Assembly (NCBI RefSeq): GCF_048544455.1
Contig: NC_133534.1
Location: 217,043,735 to 217,107,734, forward strand
DNA length: 64,000 nucleotides
Direction: 5' to 3'
Source: Silene latifolia
Lineage: Eukaryota > Streptophyta > Magnoliopsida > Caryophyllales > Caryophyllaceae
Shown: in pieces, positions 49,568 to 61,800 of the stretch
Numbering within the stretch: the first letter of the stretch is position 1
How the letters are laid out: the number at the start of each line of letters is the position of its first letter
Position numbers and translations under genes: made by a program
Notes under the pieces: generated by a model
What the model was told of the DNA's origin: nothing
The model's database searches: none
What the model saw: the letters and a program-made list of their open reading frames with translations, nothing else

Positions 49568-50802
49568 TGTTGGAGTTAGTGTCCTCCACAATAGTGCGTT
49601 AACATAATAAATCTCATTAATAGAATATCATCAGATATTTAATTATTTGATCCTCGTCAGTTGATTAACGTAAATCGATAACGGTTGGCTGACTAGAGTT
49701 TGACGTTATTGTCGTGAGACGGCGGTGATCAACTGACCCCTTTCGGTCACACCTAAAGGAACGAACCCAAATTGATAACTAATTAATTGTATGAGATACA
49801 ATTCATTTAGTCCCTTGATTTATAGATTAAGAGGTTAGTCGATTATTGTTAGAGAGATTTCGAGTTGCGAACTCGAGGAGCGGCAGTTATTATTTAATTA
49901 TGCGATAATTAAATAATAAGTTTTGGGAAACGGGTTTTAGTTAATTAACTGTTAATTTACTAAAATTGTACTAATTGATTAATGTGATTAATATTAGTAC
50001 GTAAATAATATGTGTAGTGGTACACGTATATTTACAGAGTGAATTGGACGGATTTATTATGGAAGCAATTAAACATGATACGATATTTAAAATGAAAATT
50101 ACACGGATTTGTGCGACAAATATAAAAACCAACATGGACCCGTATATGGTCATGTGGACCGTGTAAAATAAGTGTAATGGATGATTACTTACATAATCAT
50201 TTTACCTTATTTTGTATACTACCATAATATATGTTTTATACTACATTTTGCATGTGATGTAAGATAAAAATATAAAACAAAAATTGTCCACTAAAGACTC
50301 CTTCCACCCGCCACTTCCTTTCCCATTTCTACACTCTATATATTATTCACTTGTTCACTCCATCCTTCTTACACAATTCATCATACTTTGCATGTGAACA
50401 AAGCTCTTCCTTCTCTCTACAATAATTCCTCTCTAGTATACTATTATTACTAAGAATAGTTAGTAATATTACTAGTATTATTATCAAGGGCACATATTAA
50501 TAAGTTACTAGTTCTTACTTATTAATATTATTTGGGTTGTTCTTGGGTGCTACTTGGAGGAGACTTTCTAGTTGAAGGTTATTCAAGGAGGATCATCCAC
50601 TTATTTTAGCTCAAGAACAAATTAGTAAGGAGAACTAATTTGTGCCCATTTTACCTTATATTCAATGTAAGGAAATTGTTTTTCCTTATACTTTGTTTTT
50701 ATGCTTTTATATTAGCATGCATGTTACATAGATCACATTTACATCAATTTATGAGATAAATTTATTTCATTAGAGAGTCTAATATGGATCTATGATCTTT
50801 CA
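49568..50802 (+). repeat. Element E 5' LTR (1235 bp)
   Basis: TGTTGGAGTTAGTG to ATGATCTTTCA. A TATA-like TATATATTA lies at 50337-50345, after a pyrimidine-rich stretch. AT-rich, with inverted TATTTAATTA/TAATTAAATA near 49890-49918. Confidence 0.93.
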
Positions 50803-50804
50803 AG

Positions 50805-50816
50805 TGGTATCAGAGC
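50805..50816 (+). other. Element E primer-binding site (initiator tRNA-Met)
   Basis: TGGTATCAGAGC, 2 nt (AG) after the 5' LTR. Confidence 0.9.
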
Positions 50817-52750
50817 ATAGGCTTGTAATTTGCATGTTGATTTTAAGCATTTTTATGAATTATGAGATAATTAGTAAAAACTCAAAAATTGTGTTAGAAG
50901 AGGTTTTGGCACGAAATTTTTGGGACATGCATACCTACTGATCTCAAAAGGTTTGTGGAATTTTTGGTGATTTTTCAAGTAATTTTGCTAATTTTAATGT
51001 TTTTTGGTAGAAAACCGAGTCAAAATGTCGCATTTTAGTGAAAAATTGACTAAAATTAGTTAAATGTTGATTCGGTGCATGGCCTTTTTATGGCATTTCA
51101 TGCATGTTTTCTACTGATTGTATGCAAAAGGTTGAAGGTTGGTTCGAAATTTTTGCATGTTTATTGATTTTTTGAGTAAAAAGTCGATAAAAGTCCAATT
51201 AATTAATCATAATTTCGAAATTTTTGATTCTGCCCATGATAAATTTATGTACATTTAGAAATATTATTTAAATGTCAAAAGTGATTTTGCATGTGTGTTT
51301 TCACTTTGTTTTGATGATTTATTGGTTTTAGTGGTTAAAAACCGATAAATATCGATCTTTTTCTTCACAAAATTTATCCGAAATTTTTGGGCAATTTTTA
51401 TGACTTTTTGGTGTTCTTGGGAGTGTTCCAGAATACTAAAAATTTTTGTTTCAATTGTTTGGGTAATTTTTCAATTATTTTGGATTTTTACTTAAATATT
51501 ATGATTTTTCCGATTTAATTAGCAAATTATCACCAAACCAAACTAATAATTTGTCATAAAATTAGTGAAGACTAATTTTGAGGTTCAAAACAGTTTGGAC
51601 TATTAGTTTGGACTTAAATGAGATTTAAGAGTTAATTATTGATTTTTACATGTTAAAAATCGATTAAATCCACAAAACCGAGATGGATACCAATGAATGA
51701 TAGGTAGGGCGATTTTGGCATCATATTTACAGCATTTTAAGCATATTTATTTAAGTTGAATGAATGATTGTCATTTATTTAAAGTATTTATCTTTTGTAC
51801 CTAGTATGGCCTAGTTAATTTTTAATCGTTATTACCCGAAATGAATGGGAATATCGATTTGTTTGTAATTAAATACGATCTCGTATCGTCGGTTTGTAAT
51901 TAATTAATAGTTTTATTCATTTTATTAATTAATGTATAATAGGAATAGCTATGTAATTCATTTGTAATAGTTATTTTTAACGGCGTTTCCAAAAGACGGA
52001 TTACAACGAAACGGAGTCTATTTTTGGAAGGTGTTCCAAATCCCACAAGGAAGAGCCACTTAAGGAATGAAGAGGCAAGGGACCAAGGAGTTGGTTTCCG
52101 AAATGTAATAGACTAGTTGTTTATTAACTAGGAGGCCATACTAGGATTTATTCATATGCTTACATGTTTGCTTGTTTTATTTTCGCGCATGCCAAAATCG
52201 CCATTCACATGCATTTTATTTTTCGCGGTTGTCAATTCACGTCGTTTACATTCGCTGAATTAATTCACTTATAAGGAATTTATGACTAAATTGACAAGAT
52301 CTCTCACATAACTAAAATTGAGATTAGCCTTACCAATTAGTAACACCTATGAATCTCTTGTTCATTAGAGCCACGCTCGCCCTAGCGGGGTGTTCTCTTT
52401 TTACCTTGGGTAAGTAGGGTGGTAAGCGGTTATCACACGCCAAAATTGGTTGGACTCAACGGGATATAAGACGGTCTTGTGTTCGGGGCTAGTAGATAAA
52501 TTTGAGGAAATTTGTCGACCAAGAGTTCTAGAGGTAGAATTAGTCAACGTGACTTACCGAATTTACGCAATTATGGGATGTTTCGCCCAAGCGATGCTCA
52601 TTTTTGTTTAATATTTGGGTCTTGGAATCATTTATATAATTAAGTGGGAGGTCATTATATAAATGCTAAAACTTGCTAAACATGTTTTTACAAGTAATTT
52701 TAAAACAATGAATGTTAATTTCCCTTTTTGTTGTAGCATTTTAATTCGCA
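50817..52750 (+). other. Element E 5' leader, non-coding (~1.9 kb)
   Basis: AT-rich, no credible ORF. Loosely repeated phrases (CGAAATTTTTG, AAAAACCGATAAA, TTTGCATGT) recur over 50880-51700. This is a long untranslated leader between the primer site and gag, as in several plant copia lineages; it may hold packaging or translation signals, but none can be named. Confidence 0.7.
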
Positions 52751-54286
52751 ATGGCAGCTTCATCAACTCCATCGACTACTTCACTAGGCAAAGATTCATG
52801 GCTAAGGTCCGTAATGGACAAATGTATTTTAAAAGATGACGGTAGTAACTTTCTTGAATGGGAATCCAACATCAAAAGTGCCGCGTTGTCCGACAATGTG
52901 CTCACTTACTTAACCGATGCTCCTCCTATCGAGCCCGGTGCAAGAGCTTCATCGGCGGTGCGGACCGCCTATGATGACTATGTGAGGATGTTGAATGATA
53001 TCAAGAATGTGTTGATATGGTCAATATCGCCAAAGCTCAAGCCATCATGCATTTCTTTAAATGCTTACGAGATATTCACTCGTATGATCACTATGTTTTC
53101 ACAAACACCTAAAGTCCGTCAATACGATGCGGCGGCACGCTTCTTTGAAGCTAAGCTTGAGAGGGGCCAAAAGGTTGGTCCCCATGTCCTTCAAATGGTC
53201 GAATATGTTGACATCCTAGAGCGTCTAGGGTGTAAGATTCCTAAAACTCTTGTGGTGGATCGTATCCTTCACTCACTTCCCACCAAGTTTGCCCACTTTA
53301 GGGTACACTACAACATGAATGGTATGGATAAGAGTTACCATGAAATTCATGCACTCCTCACCCAAGCGGAGAGGGATATGGAGGCTAGTGGGAGTGAAAA
53401 GGGAGATGTTTTAACCATGAAGTTAAAGAACATGTCTCTTGGAGTCAAGAAAGGAAAAGGGAAACAAAAGTCCCAATTCAAGAAATCGTCAAAGAAAATT
53501 GACAAGGGAAAGGGGAAGGCCGTTGTGAATGGCAATCCCAAGGCAAAAAGTGTCAAGCTCTCCGAGGCCGAATGTTTCCATTGTAATGGGAAGGGGCATT
53601 ATAGGAGGAGTTGTCCCAAATACTTGGAGGATCTCAAGGAAGGGCGTGTGACGCCTATTGGTATGATTTCCTCTCTCTATGTGATAGACGTTAATTATGC
53701 TTGTACTTCCACTTGGGTACTTGATACCGGATGTGGCTCTCACCTTTGTAACCATTTGCAGGGTATAAGGGACGTGCAAGCACTAGCAAAAGGTGATGTG
53801 GATCTCCGCATGGGCAATGGAGCTAGAGTAGCCGCCGTTGCCGTAGGGACCTATGTGCTCACTTTAGCTAGTGGTTTAGAGTTGTATTTAAATAAGTGTT
53901 ATTTTGTACCAACTTTAACTAAGAACATCATCTCCATTTCCGCGTTAGACGCGGAAGGCTTTTGTTTTATGATCAAGGACAAGTGTTGTACTTTTTCTTT
54001 AAATGATGTGGTTTATGGCAAGGCCATTTCAATTGGAGGCATTTATGTTTTAAATGATGTTAATGACGTTTATCATATGGAAACTAAAAAGCTCAAAAAG
54101 GGTGATCCAAACGAATCCTACCTTTGGCATTGTCGTTTAGGCCACATAAACGAAAGACGCATTAAGAGACTTGCTTCATCAAAAGTGCTCAAACCATTTG
54201 GTTTTGAATCTTATGGTACATGCGAGTCTTGCCTTTTAGGCAAGATGACTCGTGCACCTTTTTGCGGGAAAAGGGACACGAGCTAG
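52751..54286 (+). pseudogene. gag-pol: Element E gag, protease and integrase N-terminus (ends in frameshift)
   Basis: ATG at 52751 (MAASSTPSTTSLGKDSWL), the first in a long open frame of 511 codons. Gag core with FLEWESNIKSAAL and AARFFEAKL; Lys-rich linker (KKGKGKQKSQFKKSSKK); zinc knuckle CFHCNGKGHYRRSC near residues 275-288; protease WVLDTGCGSH with the catalytic Asp near residue 325; integrase zinc finger LWHCRLGHIN and CESCLLGK near the end. The frame fails at a run of five T (54259-54263), where four would keep the integrase open. The product as read would be Gag plus protease plus the start of integrase, ending CGKRDTS. Confidence 0.92.
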
Positions 54287-54980
54287 TGAGGTTTTGGCTC
54301 TCATACACACGGATGTGTGTGGACCATTAACCATCACCGCTAGAGGAGGTTTTCACTACTTCATTACTTTTACTGATGACTTAAGTAGATATGGGTATGT
54401 CTACTTAATGAAGAACAAAAGTGAAGCCTTTGACAAGTTCAAAGAGTTTCAAAAGGAAGTAGAGAACCAATTGGATAAAAAGATAAAGACTCTACGGTCC
54501 GACCGTGGTGGTGAGTATCTAAATATTGAATTTGATTCACACCTAAAAGATTGTGGTATAGTATCACAATGGACTCCTCCTGGCACACCGCAATTAAATG
54601 GTGTGGCCGAAAGGAGAAACCGAACTTTACTTGATATGGTTCGGTCAATGATGAGTCTAACTGAGCTTCCTAGTTCATTTTGGGGTTTTGCCCTCTTGTC
54701 TGCAGTATTTTCACTAAATCGAAGCCCGACTAAAGCGGCCGATAAGACTCCATATGAGATATGGACAGGGAGAGTCCCTCATTTGTCATTCATGCGTATT
54801 TGGGGTTGCGAAGCGTACGTTAAGATCAAGTCTGACAATAAGCTTGCACCTAGGTCTGACAAATGTCTTTTTGTAGGATATCCAAGGGAAACACGTGGCT
54901 ATTACTTCTACAATAAACACGAGAACAAAGTGTTTGTGGCTCGTGATCTTTGTCTTCCTAGAAAAGGAATTTATTTCTAG
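54252..54980 (+). pseudogene. pol: Element E integrase core
   Basis: Second frame. Integrase catalytic residues appear in HTDVCGPL, LRSDRGGEY and QLNGVAERRNRTL, so the D-D-E set is present, followed by the usual ATPYEIWTG-type region (TPYEIWTGRVPHLSF) and YPRETRGYYFYN. The frame ends at 54980, where an indel near 54945-54958 shifts reading to the next segment. Confidence 0.9.
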
Positions 54981-55356
54981 GAGACAGAGTGGGAGAAAAT
55001 TTGAGCTTGAAGAAGTTCGAGAGCCACAAACCGAGAATGAGGTAGAGGAGAACGTGGAGGAAAACATTCCCTCTTCCTCTGAAACGGTAATTATTCCTAG
55101 AAAGTCAAGTAGGATTTCTAATCCACCGATCGATACCTTGGTAACATCGAAGAGGATGGTGTTTTGTTACTTCTTGAAAGTAATGAACCCACTACCTACA
55201 AATCGGCCATGTCTAGTCCCGACTCTTCGCTTTGGCTAGAAGCCATGCGGTCCGAAATGGATTCCATGTACGAGAACCAAGTATGGGACTTGGTGGATTT
55301 ACCGAGGGAGTGCGACCTCTTCAAAGTGTAAATGGATATACAAAATTAAACTCGGC
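54946..55356 (+). pseudogene. pol: Element E integrase-RT linker and RT N-terminus, multiply shifted
   Basis: Pieces of the linker (FLEKEFISRRQSGRKFELEE, IIPRKSSRISNPP) and of the RT start ([18 protein letters not shown], then [10 protein letters not shown]) fall in different frames. Shifts are needed near 55125-55133, 55302-55306 and 55324-55328. Each looks like a one- or two-base indel. Confidence 0.8.
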
Positions 55357-55740
55357 GTGGATAAACATGTGGATGTTTACAAAGCTAGATTGGTGGCAAA
55401 AGGTTTCACCCAAGTTCATGGTTTACACTATGACGAAACCTTCGCTCCAGTCGCTATGCTAAGGTCCATTAGGATAATCTTAGCGGTTGCCGCATTTCAT
55501 GATTATGAGATTTGGCAAATGGATGTCAAAACCGCCTTTTTGAATGGGATTCTAGAAGAAGAGGTGTACATGATACAACCCGAAGGTTTTGTGGATACAT
55601 CTAACCCTAAGAAGGTGTGTAAGCTCAAGAAGTCCATCTATGGTCTTAGCGGGCATCTAGGAGTTGGAACCATCGCTTTGATCATGTCATTAAACAATAC
55701 GGATTCACTAGAAGTGTGGAAGAACCGTGTTTATACATGA
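55330..55740 (+). pseudogene. pol: Element E reverse transcriptase, first half
   Basis: Reads [10 protein letters not shown], then [54 protein letters not shown] and KLKKSIYGL, the conserved copia RT fingers/palm blocks including the first catalytic Asp (MDVK). The frame is lost at 55645-55653, where the family's GLKQASRSW segment is shifted by one base. Confidence 0.9.
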
Positions 55741-56489
55741 AGTTTAGTGGGAGTAAGGTTGTATTCCTTGTCCTATATGTGGATGACATATTGCTCATTG
55801 GGAATGACATTCCATCGCTCACTTCCGTTAAGGAGTGGCTAGGGAAACACTTCCAAATGAAGGACTTGGGAGAGGCACAACGAATCTTAGGTATCCGGAT
55901 CTATAGGGATAGGTCCAAGAGGATACTAGCATTGAGTCAAGAAGCTTATATTGACAAAGTTCTTGACCGGTTCAATATGAAAGACTCCAAGAGAGGATTT
56001 CTACCTATGGGCCAAGGGATTACTTTGAGCAAGTCACAGTCTCCCTCTACCCCTAAGGAAATTGAACACATGAAGACCGTCCCTTATGCTTCCACTGTTG
56101 GGTCTATCATGTATGCTATGATTTGCACTCGTCCCGACGTTGCGTATGCCTTGAGCATGACAAGTCGGTATCAAGCCAAGCCTGGTGAGAGTCACTGGAT
56201 AGCCGTAAAGAACATCCTTAAGTACTTGAGAAGAACTAAGGATTCGTTCTTAGTGTTTGGAGGAGAAACTGAGTTGTGTGTAAGAGGTTACACGGACGCA
56301 AGTTTCCAAACTGATCGGGATGACATGAAATCCCAATCCGGCTACGTGTTTATGCTAAATGGAGGAGCTGTTTGCTGGAAGAGCTTCAAGCAAAGTGTTA
56401 CTGCGGATTCTACAACAGAGGCTGAGTACCTTGCAGGCGTCGAGGTGCGAAGGAAGCTGTTTGGATTAGGCAATTCATGGAGGGGCTAG
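55660..56489 (+). pseudogene. pol: Element E reverse transcriptase second half and RNase H
   Basis: EEPCLYMKF, then the YVDD catalytic block (LVLYVDDILLIGND), MKDLGEAQRILGIRI, RPDVAYALSMTSRY; RNase H starts near YTDASFQTD and continues SGYVFMLNGGAVCWKS and TTEAEYLA. Lost near 56435-56453 by a further indel. Confidence 0.92.
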
Positions 56490-56764
56490 GAGTAGTCCAT
56501 TCTGCCAAAGATCCTATCACTCTATATTGTGATAACAGTGGAGCTATTTTTCAAGCCAAAGAGCCTAAGTCTAGTAACAAATCTAGACACATTGAAAGGA
56601 AATACCATGTAATTAGAGATTATGTGGAAAGGAAGGAAATTGACATTTGTAAGGTTGGGATGAGATGACAACATTCTGATCCTTTAACCAAGCCTTTATC
56701 AAAGGCCAAGCATGATGGTCATGTCGTCTCTATGGGATTGAGACGAGTACCAGATTTTCTTTAG
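56477..56764 (+). pseudogene. pol: Element E RNase H C-terminus
   Basis: MEGLGVV, DPITLYCDNSGAIFQAKE, SRHIERKYHVIRDYV, then a disturbed stretch near 56655-56680 with an in-frame TGA, then DPLTKPLSKAKHDGHVV and a final TAG at 56762-56764. This is the usual copia pol end. Confidence 0.85.
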
Positions 56765-57558
56765 ATTATGGATATGTAATAATTGGATAGTGTATCTTTT
56801 ATTATATATATGATAATCACATTCATTGTTTTCGTATTCATTCTTTTATGAATTTTTATTTAGTGTGACTAAATTTTAATACCTTGTTTATCTGAATAAG
56901 TTGTGGAGACAATGTTGAACACTATTCAAGTGAATAAGATGAACATTGTATTTTGTCCCTAGTCACTTAATGAGGTGACGTCTCGGAGTGACTAGATTGT
57001 GAGTCGATTGATGGTTGTTCAACACCATAAGGTCATATATGATGACTGGTCGATTACATAGGCGGAGTGTGTGACACTTTGCCGGACAGTGACCATTTAG
57101 AGAGTCCCTAAGTTCTATTATAGACGCCTGGTCGTGGCGGGGATCTCTAAGATGTTCTAATGAGTCGATTCTTTTATTTGGAGACTATTATATGAGCAGG
57201 TGCAGTTTCCGAGTGACTTTGGTTTTTGTCCTAGGTCGTGCCGTGAAAGGAGGCCAAAAGGGCATTTACTAGGTCATGGTGAGCTGTATTGTGCAATAGG
57301 ATAGATAGGGCATACAGGAATTGTCCACCCACGTTGGGTAACTATATCTCAAGGCCACTCGAGGAGTTAATGACTACAAATGCGTGGCCACGCTCGGAAG
57401 TAATCTGTGAGAGATTTTTCCGGTCAGGTAGTCACACTCCCGATCGAGAAAACCACTCGCGATGTGTTCATGTGCAAGTGCGACCTGTAAGACACCTTGC
57501 ATTGAGTGGGAGATTAAAACGGACAAGAGAATTGGTAGCGCACACCTTGTGTCGGACA
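56765..57558 (+). other. Element E 3' untranslated region
   Basis: About 0.8 kb between the pol stop and the polypurine tract. No convincing coding; one 104-codon open frame (57289-57603) runs into the LTR and shows no family motif. Confidence 0.7.
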
Positions 57559-57568
57559 AGTGGGAGAT
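57559..57568 (+). other. Element E polypurine tract
   Basis: AGTGGGAGAT immediately before the 3' LTR TGTTGG. Confidence 0.78.
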
Positions 57569-58801
57569 TGTTGGAGTTAGTGTCCTCCACAATAGTGCGT
57601 TAACATAATAAATCTCATTAATAGAATATCATCAGATATTTAATTATTTGATCCTCGTCAGTTGATTAACGTAAATCGATAACGGTTGGCTGACTAGAGT
57701 TTGACGTTATTGTCGTGAGACGGCGGTGATCAACTGACCCCTTTCGGTCACACCTAAAGGAACGAACCCAAATTGATAACTAATTAATTGTATGAGATAC
57801 AATTCATTTAGTCCCTTGATTTATAGATTAAGAGGTTAGTCGATTATTGTTAGAGAGATTTCGAGTTGCGAACTCGAGGAGCGGCAGTTATTATTTAATT
57901 ATGCGATAATTAAATAATAAGTTTTGGGAAACGGGTTTTAGTTAATTAACTGTTAATTTACTAAAATTGTACTAATTGATTAATGTGATTAATATTAGTA
58001 CGTAAATAATATGTGTAGTGGTACACGTATATTTCAGAGTGAATTGACGGATTTATTATGGAAGCAATTAAACATGATACGATATTTAAAATGAAAATTA
58101 CACGGATTTGTGCGACAAATATAAAAACCAACATGGACCCGTATATGGTCATGTGGACCGTGTAAAATAAGTGTAATGGATGATTACTTACATAATCATT
58201 TTACCTTATTTTGTATACTACCATAATATATGTTTTATACTACATTTTGCATGTGATGTAAGATAAAAATATAAAACAAAAATTGTCCACTAAAGACTCC
58301 TTCCACCCGCCACTTCCTTTCCCATTTCTACACTCTATATATTATTCACTTGTTCACTCCATCCTTCTTACACAATTCATCATACTTTGCATGTGAACAA
58401 AGCTCTTCCTTCTCTCTACAATAATTCCTCTCTAGTATACTATTATTACTAAGAATAGTTAGTAATATTACTAGTATTATTATCAAGGGCACATATTAAT
58501 AAGTTACTAGTTCTTACTTATTAATATTATTTGGGTTGTTCTTGGGTGCTACTTGGAGGAGACTTTCTAGTTGAAGGTTATTCAAGGAGGATCATCCACT
58601 TATTTTAGCTCAAGAACAAATTAGTAAGGAGAACTAATTTGTGCCCATTTTACCTTATATTCAATGTAAGGAAATTGTTTTTCCTTATACTTTGTTTTTA
58701 TGCTTTTATATTAGCATGCATGTTACATAGATCACATTTACATCAATTTATGAGATAAATTTATTTCATTAGAGAGTCTAATATGGATCTATGATCTTTC
58801 A
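57569..58801 (+). repeat. Element E 3' LTR (1233 bp)
   Basis: Matches the 5' LTR except for two missing bases: ATTTCAG for ATTTACAG, and GAATTGACGG for GAATTGGACGG. Confidence 0.93.
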
Positions 58802-61800
58802 AGAACAAGGACAATTGGTTCACACAACGAGTCACAAGGACTAATGAACAAGGACAAGTGGTTCACACAACGAGTCACAAGGACTAAACAACAAGGATAA
58901 ATGGTTTACACAATGAGTCACAAAGACAAGGATAAATGGTTTACACAAAGAGTCACAAGGACTAACAAACAAGAAAAATTTGTTCACACAACGAGTCACA
59001 AGAACTAATGAACAAGGAGAAATGGTTCACACAACGAGTCATATGGACTAATGAACAAGGAGAAAGGGTTGACACAACGAGTAACATGGACTAAAGAACA
59101 AGGACAAATGTTTTACACAATGAGTCACAAAGACAAGGATAAATGGTTTACACAACGAGTCACAAGGACTAATGAACAAGGACAAGCGGTTCACACAACA
59201 AGTCACAAGGACTAAAGTACAAGGATAAATGGTTTACACAACGAGTCACAAAGACAAGGATAAATGGTTTACACAACGAGTCACATGGACTAATGAACAA
59301 GGAAAATTTGTTAACACAACGAGTCACAAGGGCTAATGAACAAGGTGAAAGGGTTCACACAACGAGTCACATAGACTAATGAACATGGACAACTGGTTCA
59401 CACAACGAGTCACAAGGACTAATGAACAAGGACAAGCGGTTCACACAACGAGTCACAAGGACTAATGAACAAGGACAAGTGGTCCACACAACGAATCACA
59501 AGGACTAAAGAACAAGGATAAATGGTTTACATAACGAGTCACAAAGACAAGGATAAATGGTTTACACAACGAGTCACAAGGACTAATAAACAAGGAAAAT
59601 TTTTTCACACAACGAGTCACAAGGACTAATGAACAAGGACAAATGGTTCACACAACGAGTCATATGGACTAATGAACAAAGAGAAAGGGTTCACACAACG
59701 AGTCGCATGGACTAATGAACAAAGAGAAAGGGTTCACACAACGAGTCACATGGACTAATGAACAAGGACAACTGGTTCACAAAATGAGTCACAAGGACTA
59801 AAGAACAAGGATAAATGGTTTACACAACGAGTCACAAAGAAAAGGATAAATGGTTTACACAACGAGTCACATGGACTAATGAACAAGGAGAAAGGGTTCA
59901 CACAACGAGTCACATGGACTAATGAACAAGGACAACTGGTTCACACAACGAGTCACAAGGACTAATGAACAAGGACAAGCGGTTCACACAACGAGTCAGA
60001 AGGACTAAAGAACAAGGATAAATGGTTTACACAATGAGTCACAAAGACAAGGATAAATGGTCTACACAAAGAGTCACAAGGACTAACAAACAAGAAATTT
60101 TTTTTCACACAACGAGTCACAAGAACTAATGAACAAGGAGAAATGGTTCACACAACGAGTTATTTGGACTATTGAACAAGGAGAAAGGGTTGACACAACG
60201 AGTAACATGGACTAATGAACAAGGACAACTGGTTCACACAACGAGTCACAAGGACTAATGAACAAGGATAAATGGTTCACACAACGAGTCACAAGGACTA
60301 AAGAACACGGACAAATGCTTTACACAACGAGTCACAAAGACAAGGATAAATGGTTTACACAACGAGTCACAAGGACTAATGAACAAGGAGAAATGGTTCG
60401 CACAACGAAAACAAGGAAAAATGGTTCACACAACGTGTCACAAGGACTAATGAACAAGGACAAATTGTTCACACAACGAGTCACAAGGACTAATGAACAA
60501 GGAGAAAGGGTTCACACAACGAGTCACATGGAATAATGAACAAGGACAACTGGTTCACAGAAAGAGTCACAAGGACTAATGAACAAGGACAAGCGATTCA
60601 CACAACGAGTCACAAGGACTAATGAACAAGGACAAGCGGTCCACACAACGAGTCACAAGGACTAAAGAACAAGGATAAATGGTTTACACAACGAGTCACA
60701 AGGACTAATAAACAAGGAAAATTTGTTCACACAACGAGTCACAAAGACTAATGAACAAGGAGAAATGGTTCACACAACGAGTCACATGGACTAATGAACA
60801 AGGTGAAAGGGTTCACACAACGAGTCACATGGACTAATGAACAAGGACAACTGGTTCACACAACGAGTCACAAGGACTAATGAACAAGGACAAGCGGTTC
60901 ACACAACAAGTCACAAGGACTAAAGAACAAGGATAAATGGTTTACACAACGAGTCACAAAGACAAGGATAAATGGTTTACACAACGAGTCACATGGACTA
61001 ATGAACAAGGAAAATTTGTTAACACAACGAGTCACAAGGGCTAATGAACAAGGTGAAAGGGTTCACACAACGAGTCACATAGACTAATGAACATGGACAA
61101 CTGGTTCACACAACGAGTCACAAGGACTAATGAACAAGGACAAGCGGTTCACACAACGAGTCACAAGGACTAATGAACAAGGACAAGCGGTCCACACAAC
61201 GAATCACAAGGACTAAAGAACAAGGATAAATGGTTTACATAACGAGTCACAAAGACAAGGATAAATGGTTTACACAACGAGTCACAAGGACTAATAAACA
61301 AGGAAAATTTGTTCACACAACGAGTCACAAGGACTAATGAACAAGGAGAAATGGTTCACACAACGAGTCATATGGACTAATGAACAAAGAGAAAGGGTTC
61401 ACACAACGAGTCACATGGACTAATGAACAAAGAGAAAGGGTTCACACAACGAGTCACATGGACTAATGAACAAGGACAACTGGTTCACAAAATGAGTCAC
61501 AAGGACTAAAGAACAAGGATAAATGGTTTACACAACGAGTCACAAAGAAAAGGATAAATGGTTTACACAACGAGTCACATGGACTAATAAACAAGGAAAA
61601 TTTGTTAACACAACGAGTCACAAGGACTAATTAACAAGGAGAAATGGTTCACACAACGAGTCAAATGGACTAATGAACAAGGAGAAAGGGTTCACACAAT
61701 GAGTCACATTGACTAATGAACAAGGACAATTGGTTCACAACGAGTCACAAGGACTAATGAACAAGGACAAGCGGTTCACACAACGAGTCACAAGGACTAA

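Larger units (their letters stand above)
49568..58801 (+). mobile_element. Element E: Ty1/copia LTR retrotransposon, 9.2 kb, frameshifted pol
   Basis: 5' LTR 49568-50802 and 3' LTR 57569-58801. Flanks are TGAAC on the left and AGAAC on the right: a 5-bp target duplication with one mismatch, or a 4-bp GAAC. The order gag, protease, integrase, RT, RNase H is diagnostic of Ty1/copia. Long LTRs, a ~1.9-kb leader and the RGGFHYFITFTDD integrase suggest the Tork/TAR/Angela assemblage, from memory. The LTRs differ by two single-base indels (near 50034 and 50045 of the 5' LTR), so the insertion is young, yet pol has at least six frameshifts. Confidence 0.94.

Noticed and set aside
57289..57603. 104-codon open frame at the 3' end of element E
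   Set aside because: Runs across the polypurine tract into the LTR, after the normal pol stop; no known domain.
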